Shown in pieces: positions 1 through 8,026 of a stretch of DNA of 32,447 nt. The notes below the pieces were generated by a model, which worked only from the letters and a program-made list of their open reading frames with translations, was not told the origin of the DNA and made no database searches. The DNA comes from Nitrospira sp. (GTDB lineage: Bacteria; Nitrospirota; Nitrospiria; Nitrospirales; Nitrospiraceae). Both the position numbers and the translations under genes were made by a program. The first letter of the stretch is position 1, and every line of letters starts with the position of its first letter. The stretch spans positions 1 to 32,447 of the forward strand of contig JANDJJ010000016.1 in assembly GCA_024330945.1 (NCBI GenBank), given 5' to 3'.

Positions 1-2
1 GG

Positions 3-89
3 GTCGCCGCTTCATTGAGCGTGACGGGTGAAGCCTCGGTGAGCCATGGCGGTCCCGATCCGAACCTGTCCGACCTGAATCTTGTCTGA
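3..89 (+). CDS. C-terminal tail of an ORF cut by the left window edge
   Basis: An open frame enters from the left edge and runs 28 codons to a TGA at 87-89. The visible tail is small, rich in Ser, Gly, Asp and Asn, has no Cys, and ends in ...NLSDLNLV. It resembles no folded domain I recognise. It stops 116 bases before the HExxH protein on the same strand, so it could be the end of a small peptide that this enzyme modifies, or simply the end of an unrelated gene. Because the start lies outside the window, even its being a real gene is uncertain. Confidence 0.3.
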   Translation, partial: VAASLSVTGEASVSHGGPDPNLSDLNLV

Positions 90-205
90 ATCTTGGTGCT
101 GCCGGCAATTGACTCGTCGAAACTGATCTCTCGCCCGGTGCGGTTGGCTTTGAGACTCCGGGGACCTGACGCCGCCCGTTCATTTTCGCGAAGACCGGTT
201 CCTCA

Positions 206-1837
206 TTGCAGCTTTCCCCTCGCTGGGTTACAGTGCCGGCGCACGGGTGGTCTGATCTCGAATCCCTCATGACGTCACTGTTAAACCCGCAGGCTCTGGC
301 GCAATTGACAGCGGAATTCCGACTGTCCATGAGCCGGTTGCTGCGGGATCTTTGTCGGGAATTGCGAACCGATTATCGGGATGTGTCGTCTCGTCTGAAT
401 CTTCCTGTCGGGCTGTTCGAACAACTCGGCCGTTCTCTGGATCTTGCGAGGTTTTCGACCTGGAAAGTCGTCGGATGGATTGAGACGCTCAACGACCTGG
501 TCTATTTCCTCGATCTCCTCCAACAGTGGGAAAAGGAGCCGGATCGGAAGGAATTCACACGGCAACTGTTCGCTGAGTGCCAAGACAAATTCTTTGAGAA
601 CGGTTATCTGTCCGATCTCTTTCCTTCCGGCGGTCCGACCGTTTCGGGGTTTGAAAAGCGGCTCTTCTCTCTCTGCGGCCGTCTGGCCAGGGAAGTGACG
701 CAGGAAGCGTTGTTCTTCGACCCCATGCGTACGACGAAATGGTTTGGGCGACGGATGTCGTCGGGGCAGTCGACGATCGGGTCGCTTGACGCGAACTTTG
801 AACGGGCCGATCCAGAGGCTGCGATTCCCGCGGGTCTGGACGATGGGTGGTGTGAAGCGCCTGGTCCTGTTCGCCGCATCTTGCGGCGGTCTCCCGGCCG
901 ATCGGTCTTTCTCGTTGAGGCTGAGAAAATAGTCTTGCGGGTTGGACGTACGACTTTTCCGATTTGGTCTCAAGAGAAAGGCAAAGAGCGATGGATCTGG
1001 AGACGACAGACGGCGCCGAAAGTGGCGGATACGATTCATGGTCCCGTCACGATCGGCCCCACTCTTGTTTATGGAAGCGACCGCTCTCCTCGGAAGGTTC
1101 AACCGACGGATCTGAGACAGGTCAAGAGAATCCGCCGTGCCTGGCGCACGATTCGAGCGGTCTGGCCTGACGGCCACGCGGTCTTGGAATTGCTCACGTC
1201 GCGGATCGTGCCCTTGAAGGCCAGGGGTGTCGTCAGTTTCAGCTATCGCCATAGGCCCGGCTTGTCTTTCATCAACTGTTTCGATCGCGACAATCTCGAC
1301 CTGATCGACGATCTGATCCATGAAAACAGCCATCATCTCTTGAATCTGTTGTTGCGTAAGCATGTCATGTATCACGGCGATCGCAATCAACGGATTTTCT
1401 ATTCGCCCTGGCGACGAAGCCTCCGTCCCCTTCGAGGCATTCTGCACGCCACCTTTACGTTCACGATGGGCGCCATGCTGTTTGAGCGGCTCTCATCATG
1501 GGCGTCCGGTCGGGAGGGAAACAAACAATGGAAGCGCGCGGGACTGACGCGACGCGATTTGCAACGGGCCAGATTCCGCGGGTTGGAAGAAATCGAATCC
1601 GTGCGCTACTCTTTGCAGGATTTGCGGTATGCCGACCGTCGTCTCGGTTGGCTGACAGGATCGGGCCGTCGATTGGTTCGTCAGATGGAGAAGGCCATCG
1701 CCGATGTCGAAGACCGCCTCGCGCCCTATCACGGCGACGTGCTGCGTTCCACGTTCGGGCCGGCCCTCCGGCGCCACGTCGAACAATTGAAGAAAGCCCG
1801 CACGACTTACGGGCCGATGCGGTTGAGCGAGGTGTAG
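206..1837 (+). CDS. HExxH-motif putative peptide-modifying enzyme (aKG-HExxH peptide beta-hydroxylase-like)
   Basis: A 543-residue protein whose C-terminal half carries H372-E373-N-S-H376, then Y399-S-P-W-R403, a short RP.RG stretch and L413-H414-A. This order (LxHE..H, then YSPWR..RP..G.LHA) is what I recall of the HExxH-motif putative peptide modification proteins, lately named aKG-HExxH-type peptide beta-hydroxylases. These are proposed iron/2-oxoglutarate enzymes acting on ribosomal peptides. The N-terminal ~200 residues look helical and match nothing I know. No signal peptide or membrane helix is seen, so it is probably cytoplasmic. The TTG at 206 is the first possible start after an in-frame stop at 167. 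ATG 269 (residue 22) is an alternative, and neither has a clear ribosome binding site. The substrate is unknown. A plain HExxH metalloprotease is the main alternative reading. Confidence 0.65.
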   Translation: MQLSPRWVTVPAHGWSDLESLMTSLLNPQALAQLTAEFRLSMSRLLRDLCRELRTDYRDVSSRLNLPVGLFEQLGRSLDLARFSTWKVVGWIETLNDLVYFLDLLQQWEKEPDRKEFTRQLFAECQDKFFENGYLSDLFPSGGPTVSGFEKRLFSLCGRLAREVTQEALFFDPMRTTKWFGRRMSSGQSTIGSLDANFERADPEAAIPAGLDDGWCEAPGPVRRILRRSPGRSVFLVEAEKIVLRVGRTTFPIWSQEKGKERWIWRRQTAPKVADTIHGPVTIGPTLVYGSDRSPRKVQPTDLRQVKRIRRAWRTIRAVWPDGHAVLELLTSRIVPLKARGVVSFSYRHRPGLSFINCFDRDNLDLIDDLIHENSHHLLNLLLRKHVMYHGDRNQRIFYSPWRRSLRPLRGILHATFTFTMGAMLFERLSSWASGREGNKQWKRAGLTRRDLQRARFRGLEEIESVRYSLQDLRYADRRLGWLTGSGRRLVRQMEKAIADVEDRLAPYHGDVLRSTFGPALRRHVEQLKKARTTYGPMRLSEV

Positions 1838-1915
1838 AGACGATGGCTGTGGAGAACGGCACTCCATGGTCAGTGGGGCCGTTGGATTTCGACGTAGGCG
1901 GAGCTTCCTGAGCCT

Positions 1916-2977
1916 CTACGGTTCCACCGTCACATTGACGAATGCTGGGAGACTGTCCGCCCCTCTTTTATCCGTCACCCGGAGCTTGAACCGGTAAGTC
2001 CTCGGCTCCGAAACGGGCGGCGCAAGGAAGGAGGCTTCGGAGTTATCGGCGTCAAGAAGCGCTACTTTGCTGCCGCGCACCTGGCTCCAACTGTAGTAGA
2101 GCGCGTCGCCTTCAGGGTCTCGGCTTTTTATGCCGGTCAGTTTCACTTTCGTCCCGGCTTTTACGGTTTTGTCGGATCCGGCGTCCGCGAGAGGCGGCTC
2201 GTTGGGCTCGTCGTTGACGTTGACTTCCACGTCCAGGCGCGCCTGTTTGCCGCGATTCGAGACGGTGATGATGGTTTTCCCGTTGCCCGTGATCTGCAAG
2301 AGACCGTGTGGGAGAATTTTGATGACGCGGGGATTGGATGAATCATAGGCGGTGCCCGTCTCCGGTCCGGCGATTCTGCGGGTCACGCCGTCGGAGAATT
2401 CGCCGACGACCGGTAATTCGAAGATTTTCCCCAGGGAATCCACGTGACCGAAAGCGGACGATTGTCCGGTCCGACCGAGCTGCAGAGGTTTATCCGTCTC
2501 AAAGTCAATGGCGTGAAGGACGGCCTCTGGTTCCACGCGTACGATGATTTCATCGAACACGGAACGGGTGCCAAGTCGTCCCCGTGAGACGTCCGCGACC
2601 GCTAACAATCGCATCGGTCCGATTCCATCTCGCGGAACGGACAAAGGCCCTCCGAACGGCGGATCTTGTTCGGCTTCTCCGATCATAGCTACGGGCGCGA
2701 TAATCGAGCCCGTGGCGGTGGAGTCCTCTTGCTCGACCAAAACCTCATCTCCTGCGCGATACCAATAATAGCGGACCTTGACGATGCCGCGGTCCGTGCC
2801 CAAGTCCACGCGCGCGGTGACGATGCCGCCGGCCTTGAGAACGGCGTCTTCCGATGGTTCGATGATCTTGAAGGCGGAGGCGGTCTCGACGCTCCACGGC
2901 GCGGCGAAGCACGCAAGGGCGGACGCAAGCCCCATCGCGCGCATCAGATGATCCATCCGCTCGCTGGTCAGCCGCAT
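1916..2977 (-). CDS. Secreted protein with C-terminal PKD-type Ig-like domain
   Basis: A 353-residue exported protein. Residues 1-35 form a signal peptide (basic start, hydrophobic LASALACFAA, cleavage likely after ETASA). The middle is beta-rich, with a stretch around residues 180-255 resembling a bacterial Ig-like (Big_2) module. Residues ~262-353 read as a PKD domain (ADAGSDKTVKAG..V.L.G..S.DPEGD...Y.W.Q, ending TYRF.LRVTDKRGADS). Such domains mediate binding outside the cell, and no catalytic motif is visible. The start lies 4 bases after the stop of the KimA-like transporter, with an AAGG overlapping that stop, so the two genes are almost certainly co-transcribed and translationally coupled. 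Internal ATGs at residues 8 and 12 are possible starts and would still leave the hydrophobic signal core. It ends convergently with the HExxH gene. Confidence 0.75.
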   Translation of the reverse strand: MRLTSERMDHLMRAMGLASALACFAAPWSVETASAFKIIEPSEDAVLKAGGIVTARVDLGTDRGIVKVRYYWYRAGDEVLVEQEDSTATGSIIAPVAMIGEAEQDPPFGGPLSVPRDGIGPMRLLAVADVSRGRLGTRSVFDEIIVRVEPEAVLHAIDFETDKPLQLGRTGQSSAFGHVDSLGKIFELPVVGEFSDGVTRRIAGPETGTAYDSSNPRVIKILPHGLLQITGNGKTIITVSNRGKQARLDVEVNVNDEPNEPPLADAGSDKTVKAGTKVKLTGIKSRDPEGDALYYSWSQVRGSKVALLDADNSEASFLAPPVSEPRTYRFKLRVTDKRGADSLPAFVNVTVEP

Positions 2978-2981
2978 TCCT

Positions 2982-4805
2982 TTACCTTGTCAAATGGAAC
3001 GGCACGTCGGTCAAAACCACCCGCTCTTTGAACAACAGCGCGGCTTTCAACATGAGCGCCCGTTGATTGTGCAGAATGTTCTGCCACCAACGCGCCGGGA
3101 GAATCTCGGGGATGACAACCGTCACCCACGTATCTCGATCTTTTTCCAAAATTTCTTCGATGTAATCGATTAAGGAACCCAAGACCGAGCGGTACGGAGA
3201 TGGCAACACAATGAGGTTGATGCCGCAGCCCCACTGGGCCCAGAGGATTTTCACCTTTGCGCTTTCTTCCGGATCTGTATCGACAAAGACGGCCCGAATA
3301 TCTCCCGGTCTGCTTCTGGCAAAGTCGACGGCACGGATGACAGCGCGATTGACCCCGCCGATGGGTATGAGCACGATATTCCGCTGCGGAAGAGGGGGCC
3401 TGGCTCCGCGGCGGTCCAACGCGATTTGTTCGGTGACCGCTCTATAGTGGGACCGAATGCCCTGAAACATGACGATGAGGATCGTGATCAGCAAAAAGAC
3501 GATCCAGGCGCCTTGCAAGAACTTCGTGCTAGCGATGATGAGAGAGGCGATGCCCGTTGTAAATGCGCCGATGCCATTGACCACCAATTTCTTTCGCCAG
3601 TGCGCCCCTTTTTTGGTTAGCCATCGTTTCACCATGCCAGCTTGAGACAAGGTAAAAGAGATGAAGACACCGATTGCGTACAACGGAATCAGGGCATGGG
3701 TATTGCCTTCGAATGTCACCAACAATAAACCGGCAAACAATCCCAGCACGATGATGCCGTTCGAAAACACCAATCGGTCGCCAAAGGTGGCCATTTGGTG
3801 CGGCATGAATCCGTCTCTGGCGAGATTCGACGCCAAATGGGGAAAACCCGCGAACGCACTGTTGGCGGCTAGGATCAAGAGAATCATGGTGCCGATCTGG
3901 ACGGCGTAATACAGAGGGCTGGTTCCGAACGTCAGGTGAGCCAGTTGGGAGACGACCGTCTCATCGGATTTGGGGAGAATGTGGTAGTTGTAAGCCATCC
4001 AACTGATCCCCATAAACAGCGAGGCCAAGATTGTTGACATCCAGACCATCGTGATGGCAGCGTTCTTGGACTCGGGGTGGCGAAACGATTTGACGCCGTT
4101 GGAAATCACTTCCATCCCGGTGACGGTTGAGCACCCTGCGGCAAACGAACGAAGAATCAGAAACAGCGTCAAACTTTCCATAGCCTTGCCAGGTGGCTCT
4201 AAATAAGAGACAAGAGAAGGAGGCGAAGTGAAGAATGTGTTGATAGTGCCGATGATAACCAACAAGCCAAGGGTCACCAGCGAAAAATAGGTCGGGATAG
4301 CAAAGAACCGTCCGGATTCACGAACTCCTCTGAGGTTCATGATGACGATGAAAACGATGGCCAAGAGCCCCAATGATTCCCGATAAGCAAACAGATCCGG
4401 AATAGCTGACGTAATGGCGGCAACTCCGGCCGCAATGCTGACGGCGACGGTCAAGACATAGTCGATCATCAGGGCGGCGGCGGCAACAAGGGCTGGTCTT
4501 TCGCCCAGGTTTGTTTTCGCTACGATATAGGCTCCTCCTCCCTCGGGGTATTCGTAGATAATCTGGCGGTAGGAAATAGTCAGAACGAGGACGAGAAAAA
4601 GGATAGCGAAACTCACCGGGATCGACCACGAGAGAGCCGCCGTTCCGGCTAGAATCAGAACCAAGAGAATTTCTTCCGTTCCGTAGGCGACTGACGAGAT
4701 AGCATTCGATGAAAAAATAGCCAAGGCGATCGTCTTTGAAAGACGTTCGTGACTCGCCTGAGTTGTTTTGAGGGGGTTACCAATCAGCCAACGTTTAAGA
4801 AACAT
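2982..4805 (-). CDS. KimA-like APC-superfamily potassium transporter
   Basis: A 607-residue membrane protein of the APC superfamily, close in length and motifs to Bacillus subtilis KimA (formerly YdaO), a high-affinity K+/H+ symporter. Shared landmarks are GNPLK near the N-terminus, SSNAISSVAYGTEEIL in helix 1, SYRQIIYEYPEGGGAYIV, a VDYVLTVAVSI-type helix, GCS.VTGMEVISNG, DETVVSQ, LIPLYAIGVFI.FTLSQ.GM and the terminal WW..ILHNQ segment. About 12 membrane helices fill residues ~25-450. The last ~150 residues form a soluble cytoplasmic domain like the one in KimA. In Bacillus this family is inhibited by c-di-AMP. No c-di-AMP riboswitch is recognisable upstream. Instead an extended -10 element sits only 5 bases before the ATG. 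KimA-type transport is inferred; amino-acid transport cannot be excluded. Confidence 0.8.
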   Translation of the reverse strand: MFLKRWLIGNPLKTTQASHERLSKTIALAIFSSNAISSVAYGTEEILLVLILAGTAALSWSIPVSFAILFLVLVLTISYRQIIYEYPEGGGAYIVAKTNLGERPALVAAAALMIDYVLTVAVSIAAGVAAITSAIPDLFAYRESLGLLAIVFIVIMNLRGVRESGRFFAIPTYFSLVTLGLLVIIGTINTFFTSPPSLVSYLEPPGKAMESLTLFLILRSFAAGCSTVTGMEVISNGVKSFRHPESKNAAITMVWMSTILASLFMGISWMAYNYHILPKSDETVVSQLAHLTFGTSPLYYAVQIGTMILLILAANSAFAGFPHLASNLARDGFMPHQMATFGDRLVFSNGIIVLGLFAGLLLVTFEGNTHALIPLYAIGVFISFTLSQAGMVKRWLTKKGAHWRKKLVVNGIGAFTTGIASLIIASTKFLQGAWIVFLLITILIVMFQGIRSHYRAVTEQIALDRRGARPPLPQRNIVLIPIGGVNRAVIRAVDFARSRPGDIRAVFVDTDPEESAKVKILWAQWGCGINLIVLPSPYRSVLGSLIDYIEEILEKDRDTWVTVVIPEILPARWWQNILHNQRALMLKAALLFKERVVLTDVPFHLTR

Positions 4806-4810
4806 GATGT

Positions 4811-4822
4811 CATTATCTCATA
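4811..4822 (-). promoter_or_regulatory. Extended -10 promoter of kimA-like gene, probably leaderless
   Basis: Read on the minus strand, TATGAGATAATG lies exactly 5 bases before the ATG. It contains an extended -10 (TG-A-GATAAT), with a weak TTCACC 17 bases further upstream as -35. Initiation about 7 bases downstream would fall on the ATG itself. The same 12-mer occurs at the same distance before nrdJ. Confidence 0.5.
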
Positions 4823-4907
4823 AAGTTTTTAGAGGGTGAACGTTCATGTATCCGTTGCCATAGGGCAAAAGACTCAGCGGGCAGGTTCCACCAAATGACC
4901 TATCGGC

Positions 4908-4942
4908 GATCGGTTTCCCGATCTCGATGACTCATCATCGAG
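4908..4942. repeat. Two adjacent inverted repeats (hairpins)
   Basis: The first is GATCGG-TTTC-CCGATC (4908-4923; 6 bp stem, 4-base loop). It is immediately followed by CTCGATGA-CTCA-TCATCGAG (4923-4942; perfect 8 bp stem, 4-base loop). The second can alternatively pair as TGACTC-ATCATC-GAGTCA (4928-4945). There is no T-run on either side, so an intrinsic terminator is unlikely. Paired operators or a structured RNA are possible. Confidence 0.55.
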
Positions 4943-5001
4943 TCACGTCGGTCCATGCGGCAACTATGGCGATGGCGGCCGACGGGAAAGTTCAAAACAA
5001 T

Positions 5002-5029
5002 TTGCTGAAAACTGTTTGTGAGATACAGT
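5002..5029 (+). promoter_or_regulatory. Weak candidate promoter for PilZ gene
   Basis: TTGCTG, 16 bases, TACAGT. The match is moderate (3 of 6 and 4 of 6), but this is the best-spaced pair upstream of the PilZ gene. Confidence 0.25.
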
Positions 5030-5191
5030 TGGACTTCGAAAGGTCGTCGTGAGAAGAAAAGCGCACACGACGGGCATTCTTTTTTAGGGAATTCCCGCTG
5101 TCGGCGACGGTGAAACGCTCGATTGGTTTCCTGGCATGACCGGTTCGCTCGACGGTAGAGGCAAGGAAGGATTTGAAAGAGGAGCGCCTGG

Positions 5192-5593
5192 ATGGAACCA
5201 ATAGATGTCGAGACGGCCAAAGAACGACGGTTCGCTCAGTTGCGCCGCCATTGTCGCGTTCGTCTTGCGATACCGTTTCCATGTTTGTTTGCGTTGGTCA
5301 GTCCGAATCGGCGGCTCGCCGTCGAGCAAGGCGACGTCGGGGTCGTCTACGACATGTCCACGAAGGGTGCCCGAATGATGACCGAAGCGGTGATCTCGCC
5401 CGGTGATCGCATCGCACTCAGCCTGCAACTCCCGCATCATACCGCTCCCACGATCATCGAGCTCGCGACCGTTCGTTGGGGAAGAGCGCAGATCTATGGT
5501 ATCGAGTTCGACGATCGTTCGCTGATAGCCGATGCCGGCCTTCACACGCTTTCGGGCCGTTCCTTGCGGCAGTTTCCTGTGCCTGTTCCCTGA
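5192..5593 (+). CDS. PilZ-domain protein (probable c-di-GMP receptor)
   Basis: A 133-residue soluble protein that is essentially one PilZ domain. It has the RxxxR element (R18-R19-H-C-R22) and the DxSxxG element (D54-M-S-T-K-G59) that together bind cyclic di-GMP, followed by a beta-barrel ending in VRWGRAQIYGIEF. Both signature motifs are intact, so ligand binding is expected; the output partner is unknown. A good ribosome binding site (AGAGGAG, about 7 bases upstream) supports the ATG at 5192. It stands alone on the plus strand, divergent from the kimA-like gene and convergent with the GspE-type ATPase, whose pilus/secretion role is a common target of PilZ proteins. That link is only inference from proximity. 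Confidence 0.85.
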   Translation: MEPIDVETAKERRFAQLRRHCRVRLAIPFPCLFALVSPNRRLAVEQGDVGVVYDMSTKGARMMTEAVISPGDRIALSLQLPHHTAPTIIELATVRWGRAQIYGIEFDDRSLIADAGLHTLSGRSLRQFPVPVP

Positions 5594-5716
5594 CCGTTCG
5601 GTCCTTCGATCCAACCGACACACGTTTCCGTCGCCATGCGGCTTCCCTGCGGAGGGATCGGTTTTCCTCGCCGTCGCGCGATATCTTTGTCCGAAGATTT
5701 CCTTGGAGTGCCGGAA

Positions 5717-8026
5717 CTATTTGATGGCGACCGCCTTGACCTCTTTGTAGGTGGTCTGCCCCTGAAGCACTTTTTGGATGCCGTCTTGGAGGAGGGTCGT
5801 CATGCCTTGAGCGAGAGCGGTCTTGAGCATTTCTTCCGTGGTGGCTCTGCGCTGGATCATGCGTTTGATTTCGTCGGTGCCGAGCAGCAACTCATGCAGA
5901 GCGATGCGTCCTTTGAAGCCGGAGCGATTACACGTCTCGCAGCCTTTGGCTCGATAGAGGCGAAGCGTATTGTCCTGTTTGACTCCGAGTTGATCCCATT
6001 GCTCCGCCCCATAGCCCGACCGGAGTTCGGCGTATTCCTCCGGCGTGCAGACATACTGTTCTTTGCAATCTTTGCAGAGGCGCCGGGCAAGGCGTTGGGC
6101 CAAGACGCCCAGCATGGCATCGGCGAAGCTGAAAGGATCGCAACCCATGTCGAGCAGGCGGGTAACGGTTTCTACGGCGCTGTTCGTGTGCAGCGTGCTG
6201 AGCACCAAATGGCCCGTGAGAGAGGCCTCGATGCCCATGTCGGCCGTTTCCTTGTCCCGCATTTCTCCGACCATGATGACATCCGGGTCCGCACGCAGGA
6301 ACGCGCGCATGGCAGCCGCGAACGTGAAACCGATTTTCGGTTGAACTTGAACTTGTCTCAATCCGTATTGGGTGATTTCCACTGGGTCTTCGGCGGTCCA
6401 GATCTTGATGTCCGGCGTGTTGATATGGCCCAGCACGGAGTGAAGCGTGGTCGTTTTGCCCGATCCGGTCGGCCCCACACAGAGAATGATCCCGTAGGGC
6501 TTTTCGGAGATTTCTTTGAGAGCCTTGAGGTTGCGTTCCGAAAATCCCATTTGATCGAGCGGTAGCGGTTCGCTTGCGGCGAGGATGCGCAGCACGACGT
6601 CCTCGTTGTATCCGGCCGTGGGGATAGTTGCGACGCGGAGTTCGATTTCCTTTGTGTCCGACAATTTGAACTTGATTTTTCCGTCCTGCGGCTTGCGCCG
6701 TTCGGCGATGTCAAGGCTGGCCATAATTTTGATCCGTGAGACGATGGCACGCCGGTAGCTCTGGGGAATTTTCATGTACTCGAAACATTCGCCGTCCACG
6801 CGGAAACGGACGACGGTCTCGCGCTTTTCTCCATAAGGCTCGATGTGGATGTCCGATGCATTTTGCCGATAGGCATCGGCGATGATCTGGTTCGCCAGAC
6901 GCACGATGGCGCTGTCGTTTTCATCAAGCCCCCCCGTGGTCGCCTCTTCCATGGCTTCGGCTTGCGCCTCGGTGACGAGCTCGCCGAGAATGTCGGAGAC
7001 GCTTTCGTCCAGCTTGCGGCCCCCTCCGTCCCCTTGCCCTGCGGCCAGGAATTGGGCGATGTCGCGCCGCAAGCCGACGGCGAAGCGGATGTTGAGTCCG
7101 GGGAACGTTCGTTTGATGTCCTGAACCCGATCCAAATCGCCGGGATCGTCGGTCAGGATTTCGATCGAGGTCCGATCCCGCCGGAGAGGGATCCAGTGGT
7201 TCTTTTTTAAGTAGTCAAGATTGAGGTTTTTGAGGAGCTCGACGTCGATGACGGTGCGCTCGCTGTATTCGATGTAAGGACACTTGTAGAACTGCGCCAG
7301 CGACTTGCCGAGCTCAGATTTGGGAACCTTGTACTTTTCGAGCAGAATCGTCTCCAGATCGTTGACGCCTTTGCGTGATTCGGCGATCGCGTTGTCGAGG
7401 TCGGTTTGTGTCAGACGATTGCCGTTGAGCAGCAGATCGAAGCGCGTGGGGTTTTTCTTCGCCGTGTTTTTCAGATTGTAGAAGGCGGTGCCGAGCGCCT
7501 TGGCGATTTCAGCGACGGACTCTTCGTCCTTTCTCGTGAAGCGCGACCCGGTTTTCTTGTTCAAGAGCTGAATCACGCCCATGAGATATTTGTTGTCGGC
7601 GACGATCGGATAAGTGAGCACCTGTTTGGTTTTGAAGCCCGTCCGCTTGTCATAGGTGCTGTCGTGGAGCAGGGCGGGATGGATGTTCCGCAGCTCCGCG
7701 GCGTTATAGGCGTCGGCGACGTTGACGGGGCGGAGGTATTTCGCGCAGAACCCGGCCAGGCTCTGCTCAGTGATAGGGATGCGGAATTCTTCGACGCTGT
7801 CGACTTGCGGGATTTTGAAGAAGATTTCTTTCTTGTCCGCATCGACTGTGAACAGCGTCAAGTCCTGCGCGTCGAACAGGCTGAGAATGTCGTGGTGGAG
7901 GTCCAGGACGATCTGATCGAGGTTGGTGGCGCACTGAATCTGCTTGATGATCCGATTGACCTGCTCAGCCTGTTCGATTTTAAGGTTGAGTTCCCGAAGC
8001 GTCTGCGTCATCGGTTTGACGTTCAT
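5717..8026 (-). CDS. GspE/PulE (PilB)-type secretion or pilus ATPase with N-terminal GAF domain
   Basis: A 769-residue protein. Residues ~25-175 read as a GAF domain (VDLHHDILSLFDAQDLTLFTVD-like opening, then a PIVAD...GVIQLLN core). Next comes a GspE-N/MshEN-like region, then the secretion ATPase. The ATPase has Walker A GPTGSGKTTT (K524), Asp box, Walker B DPDVIMVGEMRD, a His box (STLHTNSA) and a C-terminal zinc-binding pair (CKDC ... CETC). Such hexameric ATPases drive type IV pilus extension or type II secretion at the inner membrane. The GAF domain suggests control by a small ligand. The frame could open at a TTG at 8140, but a -10 box ends at 8146, so that codon would barely be transcribed. 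The ATG at 8026 has GAGGAG 10 bases upstream and is preferred. No other pilus genes lie beside it. Confidence 0.85.
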   Translation of the reverse strand: MNVKPMTQTLRELNLKIEQAEQVNRIIKQIQCATNLDQIVLDLHHDILSLFDAQDLTLFTVDADKKEIFFKIPQVDSVEEFRIPITEQSLAGFCAKYLRPVNVADAYNAAELRNIHPALLHDSTYDKRTGFKTKQVLTYPIVADNKYLMGVIQLLNKKTGSRFTRKDEESVAEIAKALGTAFYNLKNTAKKNPTRFDLLLNGNRLTQTDLDNAIAESRKGVNDLETILLEKYKVPKSELGKSLAQFYKCPYIEYSERTVIDVELLKNLNLDYLKKNHWIPLRRDRTSIEILTDDPGDLDRVQDIKRTFPGLNIRFAVGLRRDIAQFLAAGQGDGGGRKLDESVSDILGELVTEAQAEAMEEATTGGLDENDSAIVRLANQIIADAYRQNASDIHIEPYGEKRETVVRFRVDGECFEYMKIPQSYRRAIVSRIKIMASLDIAERRKPQDGKIKFKLSDTKEIELRVATIPTAGYNEDVVLRILAASEPLPLDQMGFSERNLKALKEISEKPYGIILCVGPTGSGKTTTLHSVLGHINTPDIKIWTAEDPVEITQYGLRQVQVQPKIGFTFAAAMRAFLRADPDVIMVGEMRDKETADMGIEASLTGHLVLSTLHTNSAVETVTRLLDMGCDPFSFADAMLGVLAQRLARRLCKDCKEQYVCTPEEYAELRSGYGAEQWDQLGVKQDNTLRLYRAKGCETCNRSGFKGRIALHELLLGTDEIKRMIQRRATTEEMLKTALAQGMTTLLQDGIQKVLQGQTTYKEVKAVAIK

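Larger units (their letters stand above)
4806..5191. other. Gene-free divergent region between kimA-like and PilZ genes
   Basis: A stretch of 386 bases separates the divergent kimA-like gene (minus) and PilZ gene (plus). Short ORFs here have no recognisable content. The region holds the kimA-like extended -10 at one end, two adjacent hairpins at 4908-4942, and a weak candidate PilZ promoter around 5002-5029. No known riboswitch class was recognised; in particular, the conserved c-di-AMP (ydaO) riboswitch core is not visible. Confidence 0.6.

Noticed and set aside
281..1447. 388-codon minus-strand open frame opposite the HExxH gene
   Set aside because: Low-complexity Arg/Pro/Gln-rich translation without motifs, while the plus strand shows a recognisable HExxH family pattern.
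4806..5191. c-di-AMP (ydaO) riboswitch upstream of the KimA-like gene
   Set aside because: Looked for because of the Bacillus precedent; the conserved core is not visible and the promoter appears to lie next to the ATG.
5592..5603. Palindrome GACCGTTCGGTC after the PilZ gene as terminator
   Set aside because: Stem of only four pairs once a loop is allowed, and no T-run.
5636..6565. 309-codon plus-strand frame opposite the GspE-type ATPase
   Set aside because: Antisense to conserved Walker and zinc motifs; no recognisable protein content.
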